Positions 1 through 7,164 of a stretch of 64,000 nucleotides of DNA are shown in pieces. The position numbers and the translations under genes were made by a program. Origin of the DNA: an uncultured Alistipes sp. (GTDB taxonomy: Bacteria > Bacteroidota > Bacteroidia > Bacteroidales > Rikenellaceae); NCBI GenBank assembly GCA_900770635.1, contig CAAGLB010000099.1:62001-126000 (forward strand), in the 5' to 3' direction. Numbering within the stretch: position 1 is the first letter of the stretch; each line of letters starts with the position of its first letter. The notes below the pieces were generated by a model. It was not told the origin of the DNA and did not search any database. It worked only from the letters and a program-made list of their open reading frames with translations.

Positions 1-394
1 TTGCAATGGTTGCAAATAGGTTGAATGTGATGTCTGATGAGTAGTTGTAATTACCATTCTCATCAAATAGACGGAAGTTAATATCTTTGACTATTAACTG
101 TATCTTATGCTCCTTGAAGTATGTTTTGCAATGGATAAGAACATCATCATAACGGGATAGGCGGGATAACTCCGTGATGATAAGTGTTCGGCAATCAGGA
201 TGTGAGGCAAAGAATTCCTTGACTTGCTTAAAGCCATCCTTCTTTTCAATGGTTCTAAATCCTGACTCCTTAGTTGAAATTACTTCTACAACCTCATACC
301 CCAAATCAGAGGCATACTTCTTCAAGTCCTCTTCCTGTGGCGTAAAATCCTGATATTTTGTTGAGACACGGGTTAATAGTAAGCACTTCTTCAT
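1..394 (-). CDS. Serine recombinase (resolvase/invertase family), N-terminal part
   Basis: The reading frame starts at the ATG at 394 and runs off the left edge of the window, so only about 131 N-terminal residues are visible. The start MKKCLLLTRVSTKYQ carries the RVST motif with the presumed catalytic serine at residue 11, and TELSRLSRYDD near residue 75 matches the conserved resolvase helix with its active-site arginines. This family cuts and rejoins DNA at short sites through a 5'-phosphoserine link, acting in transposon resolution, inversion or integration. It lies beside a tyrosine-integrase fragment and palindromic repeats, which fits a mobile-element edge. Whether it is a small resolvase or a large serine integrase cannot be told without the C-terminus. 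Confidence 0.85.
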   Translation of the reverse strand, partial: MKKCLLLTRVSTKYQDFTPQEEDLKKYASDLGYEVVEVISTKESGFRTIEKKDGFKQVKEFFASHPDCRTLIITELSRLSRYDDVLIHCKTYFKEHKIQLIVKDINFRLFDENGNYNYSSDITFNLFATIA

Positions 395-476
395 ATCAAA
401 ATAGGTTTTAACACCCAAAGGTAATAAATATTTTCCACATATCTACTTTTTATCCCTGTTCTTTTAAGTTTGGGTT

Positions 477-572
477 AGTAGTTTTTTCAGAATTTATTTC
501 TGAGGGTATAGGCGGCAGTCGTGAGACTCCCGCCTATTGCTTTTTTATACGCTAAATTCTGAAAAAACTACT
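477..572. repeat. Palindromic repeat, complete copy
   Basis: A perfect 20-base inverted repeat pairs 477-496 with 553-572. Between the arms is a second hairpin (GGCGGcAGTC ... GACTcCCGCC, 511-534), followed by six T residues. The 3' part of this element recurs at 811-900. It could be a recombination site, a transposon end or a bidirectional terminator; the neighbouring recombinase genes make the first two attractive, but nothing here proves it. Confidence 0.75.
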
Positions 573-810
573 GACGGTTCTCACGGCGTGGCAGAGTTAT
601 CTGCGAGTAGCATGGCAATGGAATATTGCTGTGCAATAATACGTGTTGTGGTGTTGTAGCTATTAGTGAGTAAACTCCCAAAGCCTCAACACCACAACCC
701 GATGCCTACGGCAGCACCATTGCCAAACTCCTCTTGCTCTGCGCAAACCTCAAAGAACGTTAGTAGTTTGGTGCGGTATTTCGCTTACGCTACATATAAG
801 AGTTTATTCA

Positions 811-900
811 AATTTATTTCTGAGGGTATAGGCGGCAGTCGTGAGACTCCCGCCTATTGCTTTTTTATACGCTAAATTCTGAAAAAAACTACTGACGGTT
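811..900. repeat. Palindromic repeat, second copy lacking the left arm
   Basis: Bases 811-900 repeat 491-580 almost exactly, with one extra A in the A-run of the right arm. The left arm of the palindrome is absent, and a short piece of it (gttagtagttt) lies about 50 bases upstream at 759. The spacing between copies is about 320 bases. Only a doubtful 69-codon frame (666-875) covers the interval. Confidence 0.7.
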
Positions 901-947
901 TTGAACGTAGCAACAATGCGTGTACCGACGAGTGCAAGCACTCATAA

Positions 948-1295
948 ACAGAGCAACGGCGAGATCCTTATGGCAAGAGGGTGTTCCGTTTTTATACCAA
1001 GTTTGCAGAAAAGAGCTTTGCACCAAATATAAGCAATAGTATGCGATTGATTGAGGAGGTTGTCAAGTTCCATCATCGCTACTATTTCTACTCTGCTCGA
1101 CACACCTATGCCTCGTTAGGTTACAACCTTGCGAGCTTAGATAAATACTCCGTTCACGAACTGCTCAACCATACCGACAAGGAGATGAAGATTACCGATA
1201 GATATATCGAGCGTGATTGGCAGAAGCTCTACGATGCCCACGATAAGATTATAGAGCTTGTAGATTGGACAAAGATATGCAAAGAGCGAGGCTGA
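948..1295 (+). pseudogene. Tyrosine recombinase/integrase, C-terminal catalytic fragment
   Basis: An open frame from just after a TAA at 945 to the stop at 1295 encodes the last ~115 residues of a phage-type integrase. YSARHTYASL contains the box II arginine-histidine, LLNHTD gives the later conserved histidine, and DRYIER contains the expected nucleophilic tyrosine. A full integrase has 380-420 residues, so the N-terminal DNA-binding domains and the first catalytic arginine are missing. The GTG at 981 could start a peptide, but it would not be an active recombinase. The fragment follows directly on the second palindromic repeat, suggesting that a recombination or deletion joined them. Confidence 0.8.
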
Positions 1296-1310
1296 TGCCC
1301 CGCTCTTTTG

Positions 1311-1682
1311 TTATTTAAGGAAATAATCTCTAAACTCCTTGCACGTTTTCTTATCCGCAAAGAACTCAGGGAATTGCCATCCTTGTTCTGCGCATAGCTC
1401 AACCCAATACTTATATCGTTTTTTATATATATCCTCCCAATCATCATAATCAAATTCACGTGACACGTTGCGTAAAGCATTATATATAGCTTTAGCAAGC
1501 ATTTTGTCGAACGATGCATCGTTGGTTTCAGCTAAGAATATCAGTTCTGATGGGAGAATCTCTGAGCTCTCAAGCCTCTTCTTAATAGCACTTACATTAT
1601 TACACATTCCCCACACCTTGAAGAATAGAATAATCGACAGGATTGAGCATACTAAGCTCACGATTGCAATAAAGACTTCCAT
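1311..1682 (-). CDS. Small membrane-anchored protein of unknown function
   Basis: The 123-residue product starts with a hydrophobic stretch (residues 3-27, MEVFIAIVSLVCSILSIILF) likely to be a single membrane anchor. A hydrophilic, aromatic-rich tail of about 95 residues follows (DYDDWEDIYKKRYKYWVEL), presumably facing the cytoplasm. No family is recognised. It is the only gene behind the long leader at 1683-1950, and it converges on the integrase fragment with 15 bases between stop codons. The gene looks intact and is read from a good promoter, so it is probably real cargo of the mobile region. Confidence 0.6.
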   Translation of the reverse strand: MEVFIAIVSLVCSILSIILFFKVWGMCNNVSAIKKRLESSEILPSELIFLAETNDASFDKMLAKAIYNALRNVSREFDYDDWEDIYKKRYKYWVELCAEQGWQFPEFFADKKTCKEFRDYFLK

Positions 1683-1950
1683 AGTTTAATTGTTTTTTGT
1701 TATAAAATCAATAAGTTTCATTGCCGCAGATAGCAACCGTTTAACCTAAATTTAGAGAGTATATAAAATAAAGAAACGTGGGTATAGCCTTAGTTGAAAG
1801 GGACGACCAAGTACCCATACGAACATAAGCACACCCACGCCATAGGGCGAGGGCATTCATCGTGCCTATTGCTTGTGTGTAGTAAATTTGGTCGTTTTAC
1901 AAGGTCAGCAATAGCCCTAAATGCCATCTAAAACACTGCGTATTCCGCAA
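1683..1950 (-). promoter_or_regulatory. Long structured 5' leader, candidate regulatory RNA
   Basis: About 270 bases separate the promoter at 1959-1988 from the gene at 1682. In transcript order the leader has CTATTGCT (1914-1907) complementary to AGCAATAG (1873-1866). ACGACCAA (1895-1888) is complementary to TTGGTCGT (1810-1803). A strong hairpin CCCtCGCC-ctat-GGCGtGGG occupies 1853-1834. The first two pairings interlock, so they make either a pseudoknot or two exclusive folds. A 39-codon frame (MNALALWRGCAY..., ATG about 1858) lies inside. No known riboswitch class is recognised. Confidence 0.5.
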
Positions 1951-1958
1951 TGATACTA

Positions 1959-1988
1959 CGAATATACAAAATATTTCCCAACAAGCAA
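1959..1988 (-). promoter_or_regulatory. Promoter of the leader and small membrane protein
   Basis: Read on the minus strand, TTG (1988-1986), a 19-base gap and TATATTCG (1966-1959) match the Bacteroidetes -33/-7 pattern TTG-N19-TAnnTTTG with one mismatch. Confidence 0.5.
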
Positions 1989-2045
1989 AGAATTGTTTAG
2001 TGTTTATGTGGCAACCACAGAAGACTCCCGCCTATTGCTTTGTTT

Positions 2046-2075
2046 TTGATATCTTAAATATTTTGCTTAACTTTG
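2046..2075 (+). promoter_or_regulatory. Promoter of the GIN-domain lipoprotein gene
   Basis: TTG at 2046-2048, a 19-base gap and TAACTTTG at 2068-2075 fit the Bacteroidetes housekeeping promoter exactly. The gene's ATG at 2106 lies about 30 bases downstream. Confidence 0.65.
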
Positions 2076-2105
2076 TACTATTGAACAAAACCTTATCAGT
2101 TGACT

Positions 2106-2873
2106 ATGAGAACTATTTTTACCCTATTAGTTGGCGTTGTTGCTATGGTGTGTACGGGATGTGAAGTTGATGACACCGAGCTTAATAATAGCAAAACATA
2201 TACTCTTTATGAGGAGATATCAGCCCTTGAGATATCAAATGGCGTGGATGTTATCGTGGACGATGCTCTGCCCCATGACCAAGTATATGCCTTGACAAAT
2301 GCTAATAATTTCAATAGGTTGAGCGTTGAGGTTAATGACGGCACACTACATATTGGAGTATCAACATTTACAGCTATATTTGGCTATACTCGTTGTTTGG
2401 TATATGTACCTTCAGTTGCGTATGAGCGTGTTGAGATGGGAGGCGGTGGCGATTTCTCGTGGGACAGCTGCAACAGTGATGTATTATCTGTCACAGTATC
2501 AGGTGGTAGCGACTGTTATATTAAGGGTATCGCACAGAAACTAAGCATTGATAGCTCCGGAGGTGCAGATGTCAAGTGCGACGAGCTGGAGGCTGAGGAT
2601 ATCACCATCAACGCATCTGGAGGTAGCGACTGTCAGATTAAGGGTGTCACACAGAAACTAAGCATTGATAGCTCCGGAGGTGCAGATGTCAAGTGCGGCG
2701 AGCTGGAGGCTGAGGATGTCACCATCGACGCATCTGGAGGCTCTGATATTGATGCCGTAGCCAACAGTACACTCTCATTAACAGCATCGGGAGGTGCGGA
2801 TGTACACATCAAGGGCAATCCCCAAATTGTACATTGGGATATATCAGGCGGCGCGGATGTGGATTTTAATTAG
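2106..2873 (+). CDS. GIN-domain (DUF2807) lipoprotein with internal tandem duplication
   Basis: The product of 255 residues has a lipoprotein signal (cysteine in VCTGCEVDD). The rest is a repetitive beta-helix-like region with SGGSD and SGGADV turns, typical of the putative auto-transporter adhesin head GIN family (DUF2807). A 39-residue unit (KLSIDSSGGADVK...) occurs twice in tandem: nucleotides 2521-2637 and 2638-2754 are almost identical, so the gene has recently grown by one repeat. I chose ATG 2106 over the TTG at 2100. The protein is probably exported and surface or periplasmic; its ligand is unknown. Pieces of the palindromic repeat lie on both sides (2023-2045 and 2898-2911). Confidence 0.75.
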   Translation: MRTIFTLLVGVVAMVCTGCEVDDTELNNSKTYTLYEEISALEISNGVDVIVDDALPHDQVYALTNANNFNRLSVEVNDGTLHIGVSTFTAIFGYTRCLVYVPSVAYERVEMGGGGDFSWDSCNSDVLSVTVSGGSDCYIKGIAQKLSIDSSGGADVKCDELEAEDITINASGGSDCQIKGVTQKLSIDSSGGADVKCGELEAEDVTIDASGGSDIDAVANSTLSLTASGGADVHIKGNPQIVHWDISGGADVDFN

Positions 2874-2912
2874 GTTATACATTAAAGTTATACAACCCTT
2901 GGGTATAGGCGG

Positions 2913-3506
2913 CTAAATATCGGCAGCGATTGATCTATGTGTTTCGTCGTCCTTAATGGAATTATTAATGTGATCACGATAGGCAACCAGAACATTCTCA
3001 CCGGAACCTATCCAAAGCACTATCGTTCCACTTGGTGTTTCATAGAATGACGAATATCTACAATAGTCACCTTCTACCGCCGACATCTCGTATCCGTCAC
3101 CTTCATGATATGGCGACAAGAAATACTCTTGTGACTCTGGCTCGCCATATTTCTCAGTATAAGCCTCCTTAAACAGATAATATTCATCTCGCAAGGTTTC
3201 CCACCTACTGTACTCAGGGAAACTCACAATAACTTGATAAACCAACTTTGAATCCTCTGTGCAATAGATATAAATCTTGCACTCATCCTTAGCTGCAAAT
3301 CTGCCCGACATAAGGGCAAACTCATCGCATGGATACTCCAACGTATAGCCCTTAGCCTCCATGCGCGACACAAAGGTTGAAATGTCGCAATCCATTGGAA
3401 TACCCTTGAATGTCATGTGCTCTGCCTGCGCAAAAGCAGCTTCATCTTGCGCAAAAGCAGCAACCGTAACACACATGCACAAGACAAATAACAATAGCTT
3501 CTTCAT
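2913..3506 (-). CDS. Secreted protein of unknown function
   Basis: The 197-residue product has a clear Sec signal (MKKLLLFVLCMCVTVAAFAQ). The AAFAQ at the cleavage site is repeated seven residues later, a small tandem duplication. The mature part (MTFKGIPMDCDISTFVSRMEAKGY...) has the pattern of small Bacteroidales secreted proteins whose opening 'FKGIPIDG' strand is followed by a compact alpha/beta domain. I do not recognise a function. It is a single gene between the GIN lipoprotein (convergent) and a broken gene upstream. Confidence 0.6.
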   Translation of the reverse strand: MKKLLLFVLCMCVTVAAFAQDEAAFAQAEHMTFKGIPMDCDISTFVSRMEAKGYTLEYPCDEFALMSGRFAAKDECKIYIYCTEDSKLVYQVIVSFPEYSRWETLRDEYYLFKEAYTEKYGEPESQEYFLSPYHEGDGYEMSAVEGDYCRYSSFYETPSGTIVLWIGSGENVLVAYRDHINNSIKDDETHRSIAADI

Positions 3507-3554
3507 ATTATAAAAGTTTATAAATTACTTATTTACATACATATACAAACAATA

Positions 3555-3758
3555 TTAACTATCTCCTGCCATACTCACCAGCGGTGATCTGCTCGATGGA
3601 GTACGACACGTAGATATTGTCGAAGCCGTCGAAGTTGTGCTCGCCCTCGCCATTAGGGAAGCATGTAGACACAGGATTGGGGCGCTTACGCTAATGAGAG
3701 TAGGCGCTCCCAAAATGAGGAGTGCGCATAGCATGATATGACCGAATTTTGATTTCAT
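3555..3758 (-). pseudogene. Remnant of a secreted-protein gene, internally deleted and frameshifted
   Basis: The reading frame opens with a signal peptide (MKSKFGHIMLCALLILG) behind a good -7 box (TATATTTG, 3792-3785). After about 25 codons it becomes a low-complexity sequence rich in Ser and Thr. In another frame the same stretch reads NPVSTCFPNGEGEHNFDGFD followed by NIYVSYSIEQITAGEYGRR and a stop at 3559, which looks like a genuine C-terminus. So the gene kept its promoter, signal and tail but lost its middle and its frame. The parent family is not recognised. Confidence 0.6.
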
Positions 3759-3895
3759 AGTTGTATAGAGCAGTCTATGTTAAGCAAATATACGAAATTA
3801 TATTTAATACACAAAACTATGTTGGGGACGATAGCTCAGCAATGCGATTTCTCGCGAGCATCGACCAAGAACACATCAAGGGTATAGATACAAAA

Positions 3896-3917
3896 AATGA
3901 GGGCCGAAACCCTCATT
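3896..3917 (-). terminator. Terminator of the fimbrillin/DUF4493/PCMD operon
   Basis: On the minus strand AATGAGGG-tttcgg-CCCTCATT is followed by T residues (3896-3892). It lies 22 bases past the stop of the last operon gene. Confidence 0.75.
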
Positions 3918-3938
3918 TCATCTATCTAAGCCGAGCGA

Positions 3939-5531
3939 TTAGTATATCAGCTCAAAGTCGTCGACAAGCATAAGACTCTGCGTTGAGCCAGTGAAGTAGT
4001 CGCCGAAACGTGAGCCTGTGCAGACGATGATGATATGTGTAGGAACCTCGCTTGTGGTGTTATATTCCAAAGGCAGAGTAAACTCCATCCAGCCATCGGT
4101 AGACTCGGTAAAAAGAAGCTCGCCGACACCAATAACATTCTTGCCGTTCTTATTGAAGAAGGTGCTTTCATCCTTTGTGTTAACCACCACAGGACAATCT
4201 GCCGAGCCACCATACTCCTCTGCTGTCCAGTTACCAACGGCAATCATAATCTGTCCCTGGTCCATGTCACCCTTCTTAAGATCGGGGCATGACGATGGAG
4301 CCTTACCAAACTCGTCGATAGTGCCGCAGTTGTACTTAACCCAGCCGTGCAACGCTACAGGGCGTGCCGAGCAAGGGCGACCAAAGTTAACAAGGCCATC
4401 CATGTTTACCAAGCCACCAAACTCGCCAAGGAAGATGTTACCCGCAGCGAACTTACCGAGGCCCATGATGGCAGCCTTCTTCGACTGCAACGATGCAGCA
4501 TATTTACCCTCGCTACCAGGACGCACATCCTCCGAAGGCTCGGTGAGCGTGGTGCTTGCCATAGCTGCACCATCGTTGCCTGTACCCCAGAATGGAGCGC
4601 CACCAGCAGCATAAGGATAGACGATATTGTTATTTTTCGACCACTCCTCGAAGCCCGCATTTGGCAACGCCCAAACATCCTCGGTAGTAACCTTAACCAC
4701 CTCGGTAAAGCTATCATTAGAGTAAGCAACAACCTCATACTCAGTAAGTGTATCGAGGTCTGCAACACATGCCGAGAAGCTACCGCCATTCACCGATACA
4801 TTCTCAACAGCTATCCACTCCTCGTCGCCCGCCTTGCGATATTTGAAGCCGAGATCTGCGCCACTACGGCCCTCAGCATAGATCCAAATACGCTTAGCCC
4901 ACGCATCAACACTCTTAAACTCAACCTCCACATCGGTAGGTACTACACGAAGAGTCCATGTCTCGGTAACACCATGATAGCTAACATCGACATAGCGCAA
5001 AGACTCGAAATTAACAGACACAGATGTGTCGAGCGAGTAGGTTGTTATTTCCTTAGGGCCGAGCTTCAGGCCGACAACATTCACACTTGTAAGATCGAAA
5101 TCCATAGGCACAAGAGCTGTGGCAATATGCTGCTCCGAGTCGATTGTCGACTCACCAATCTGGCCCTCAACCATAAAGTAGCGCTCGATGTTTTGCTCGG
5201 CACTGATAACCCACTCAAAGGTCTGATACTTACTTAGCTCGACGTACAACGGCACACGCATATCGAACTTAGCAGGGAACTTCACAGAGGAGCGAGCGCC
5301 CTCGGTAGTTGTGATAGAGCGAATCTCCACATTACGGATATCTGTTCTCTCGTCGAGGCTGAGCTTCACACTCTTTGCCTGAGCATCAATCTGAGGCTCG
5401 GACATAGTACCCTCAACGTCAATAGCAAGGATGTCGAGTCTTTCGACAGGATATGGAATATCGTTCTCGATACAGCCAACGCCCATCACCACAACAGCCA
5501 ACGCCACGAAATATCTAAAAAACTTTGTCAT
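3939..5531 (-). CDS. PCMD-domain surface lipoprotein
   Basis: The 530-residue product has a lipoprotein signal (VVMGVGC, lipid on Cys20). Residues ~25-290 form beta-rich DUF5018/Ig-like strands. The C-terminal ~240 residues match the putative carbohydrate metabolism domain (PCMD, PF13201): NAGFEEW, PFWGTGNDG, EDVRPGSEG, AGNIFLGEFG and a terminal LVDDFELIY. The C-terminal half is homologous to that of the gene at 7165-9198. It is the last gene of a leftward operon. Family knowledge suggests a jelly-roll carbohydrate-binding fold at the cell surface; the ligand is unknown. Confidence 0.8.
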   Translation of the reverse strand: MTKFFRYFVALAVVVMGVGCIENDIPYPVERLDILAIDVEGTMSEPQIDAQAKSVKLSLDERTDIRNVEIRSITTTEGARSSVKFPAKFDMRVPLYVELSKYQTFEWVISAEQNIERYFMVEGQIGESTIDSEQHIATALVPMDFDLTSVNVVGLKLGPKEITTYSLDTSVSVNFESLRYVDVSYHGVTETWTLRVVPTDVEVEFKSVDAWAKRIWIYAEGRSGADLGFKYRKAGDEEWIAVENVSVNGGSFSACVADLDTLTEYEVVAYSNDSFTEVVKVTTEDVWALPNAGFEEWSKNNNIVYPYAAGGAPFWGTGNDGAAMASTTLTEPSEDVRPGSEGKYAASLQSKKAAIMGLGKFAAGNIFLGEFGGLVNMDGLVNFGRPCSARPVALHGWVKYNCGTIDEFGKAPSSCPDLKKGDMDQGQIMIAVGNWTAEEYGGSADCPVVVNTKDESTFFNKNGKNVIGVGELLFTESTDGWMEFTLPLEYNTTSEVPTHIIIVCTGSRFGDYFTGSTQSLMLVDDFELIY

Positions 5532-5540
5532 ACTCGCTAC

Positions 5541-6332
5541 TTATTTTTTTGAGTTCCACAAATGGCCAACAATGCCCACCTGAATGTCAGCGAGGTTGAG
5601 CTTTAAGCTAAGGCCCGAACGATAGCGACGACCTATCTCGTTGCCCATCATATCCATCTGGCGTATATTGTTGTAGTACAAGCCACCAACGCCCACTGTG
5701 ACAGTGACACACACCTGTGGCATAACATATATTGCCAAGCCAGGATTGAAGTTAAGACGTGTAGTGAAGTTTCTGCTATCCGACTTCGATAGGTCGTCGC
5801 CAGCGCCACTCCACATTGTCGTTGTACCAGTCTTGCACATCAACTCAGCCTCCATGATAACACCCAACGTGCCACGACGGTCAAGGCCAAGATAGTAGCG
5901 GTGGAACAACGACCACGAGAAGCTCTCGTTCAAAAGGCGCATGTTCGACAAGCCCAAGTTCTCGATATCGGCAACAAGGCCCATATTTAGGTCGAGATTA
6001 CCAAGCTCACCCGAGATATGGTCATATCCCAAGCGAAGACCTACGGCCAGGTTATCACGATAGGCATAGGCAAAGAATGGCTTAACAGTAGCGCTCCTAA
6101 AGCCGAGGTTAATGTTGTCGAACAAGAGCATGATGTCGGAATCCTCGGCACGCAAGTTGCCATACGATGCTGTGAGGCCAAACATCTTCTCGCCTTTAAG
6201 CACAAATAGGTTTTGACCAATATTTCGGTCGATACGCTGTCGTGTAGGCAGGAAATTTGTCGATGGCTCAGAAGCCTCAACAGAGGCAATGCCCAGCACA
6301 ACAGCAACAATCAAAACTAAATATCTCTTCAT
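5541..6332 (-). CDS. Outer-membrane beta-barrel protein
   Basis: The 263-residue protein has a signal peptide (MKRYLVLIVAVVLGIASVEA). Alternating hydrophobic strands follow (FGLTASYGNL, NLAVGLRLGYDHIS, VCVTVTVGVGGLYY), with a C-terminal strand ending in HLWNSKK. It is a sister of the next upstream gene (6346-7110): both share the order FLPTRQRID/PNEARNQRG, then a glycine-rich barrel of about 240 residues. It lies 10 bases from the PCMD lipoprotein gene, so it is the sixth gene of the operon. It may anchor or export the lipoproteins encoded alongside, which is inference from context only. Confidence 0.7.
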   Translation of the reverse strand: MKRYLVLIVAVVLGIASVEASEPSTNFLPTRQRIDRNIGQNLFVLKGEKMFGLTASYGNLRAEDSDIMLLFDNINLGFRSATVKPFFAYAYRDNLAVGLRLGYDHISGELGNLDLNMGLVADIENLGLSNMRLLNESFSWSLFHRYYLGLDRRGTLGVIMEAELMCKTGTTTMWSGAGDDLSKSDSRNFTTRLNFNPGLAIYVMPQVCVTVTVGVGGLYYNNIRQMDMMGNEIGRRYRSGLSLKLNLADIQVGIVGHLWNSKK

Positions 6333-6345
6333 AGTATTCGGCAGT

Positions 6346-7110
6346 TTAGAGGTAGAACGACATACCGAAGCCTACCGAGAGGAGGTTCAGCTTAAACTGT
6401 GTATCGATAGAGTTGATGCTACCCTCCTCGATCTGATTCTTTATCTGGCGTGTGCGGTCGAAGCCTATGCCCAACACACCTATCGAGAGCTCGACAGCGG
6501 CATTGTTGGTGATAAATGCAACGATACCTGGCTGGAGGCCAAGCGACACCCCAAAATTATGCGAGTATGTTCCTCGATAGTCCTGCAAGCCTGCCACCTC
6601 GTCGGTTGCAGCAACAACCTTTGACTGGCCACCCGACAAATTGAGCTGCACCTCGGCAAAGAGGGCAAAGCGGTTAGTTGTGCCAAGTGGAATGTATGGA
6701 CGCCAGAAGAGCGTTCCTGTGTAGGAGTGCTTCAACTGGTGGAACATGTCGACATTGATGTCTACGTCCGACACAGACAACGATGCATTGTCCAGCGCAA
6801 ACAACGAACGTGAGTAGCCAAACCTAACACCCACAGCCATATTTCGCCAAGGCGCATAGGCAACCATAGGGCTAAGGTTGACAGTATATCCCTTCGAGTC
6901 GATATCGTTTATTAGCGTGAACGCATAGCTCGTGTTGCGATGTGTGGCATACGAGGCTGTACCTCCAAATATCCACTGGCCCTTAGGCACGAAGCACACA
7001 TCGGAAACAAAGCCACGCTGGTTGCGAGCTTCGTTTGGGGTAAGTTGCTCCTGCGCCGAGGCTGTGAAAACCGATGCCAACAACAGGATTAGTATATATA
7101 TTCTCTTCAT
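6346..7110 (-). CDS. Outer-membrane beta-barrel protein (paralogue)
   Basis: The start at 7110 (MKRIYILILLLASVFTASAQ) gives a normal signal peptide; the frame is open 12 codons further up but that extension would spoil it. The mature ~235 residues are beta-barrel-like with repeated GxxxxY turns (FGGTASYATHRNTSYAF, MAVGVRFGYSRSLF, LSGGQSKVV). It is homologous to the neighbouring barrel gene 13 bases downstream, so the pair arose by tandem duplication. It is the fifth gene of the fimbrillin/DUF4493 operon, 54 bases behind the PCMD fusion gene. Confidence 0.7.
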   Translation of the reverse strand: MKRIYILILLLASVFTASAQEQLTPNEARNQRGFVSDVCFVPKGQWIFGGTASYATHRNTSYAFTLINDIDSKGYTVNLSPMVAYAPWRNMAVGVRFGYSRSLFALDNASLSVSDVDINVDMFHQLKHSYTGTLFWRPYIPLGTTNRFALFAEVQLNLSGGQSKVVAATDEVAGLQDYRGTYSHNFGVSLGLQPGIVAFITNNAAVELSIGVLGIGFDRTRQIKNQIEEGSINSIDTQFKLNLLSVGFGMSFYL

Positions 7111-7164
7111 TGATAGATAGGTCGAGGCGGCGACAGCTGCTGCCATCGCCGCCCATATAGGTTA

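Noticed and set aside
666..875. Open frame of 69 codons across the palindromic repeat
   Set aside because: It starts with GTG, has no ribosome binding site, and its last third is simply the repeat sequence. Composition is not protein-like.
4347..5237. 296-codon plus-strand frame
   Set aside because: It lies fully antisense to the PCMD lipoprotein gene, shows no domain or signal peptide, and is rich in Cys and His as expected of a shadow frame.
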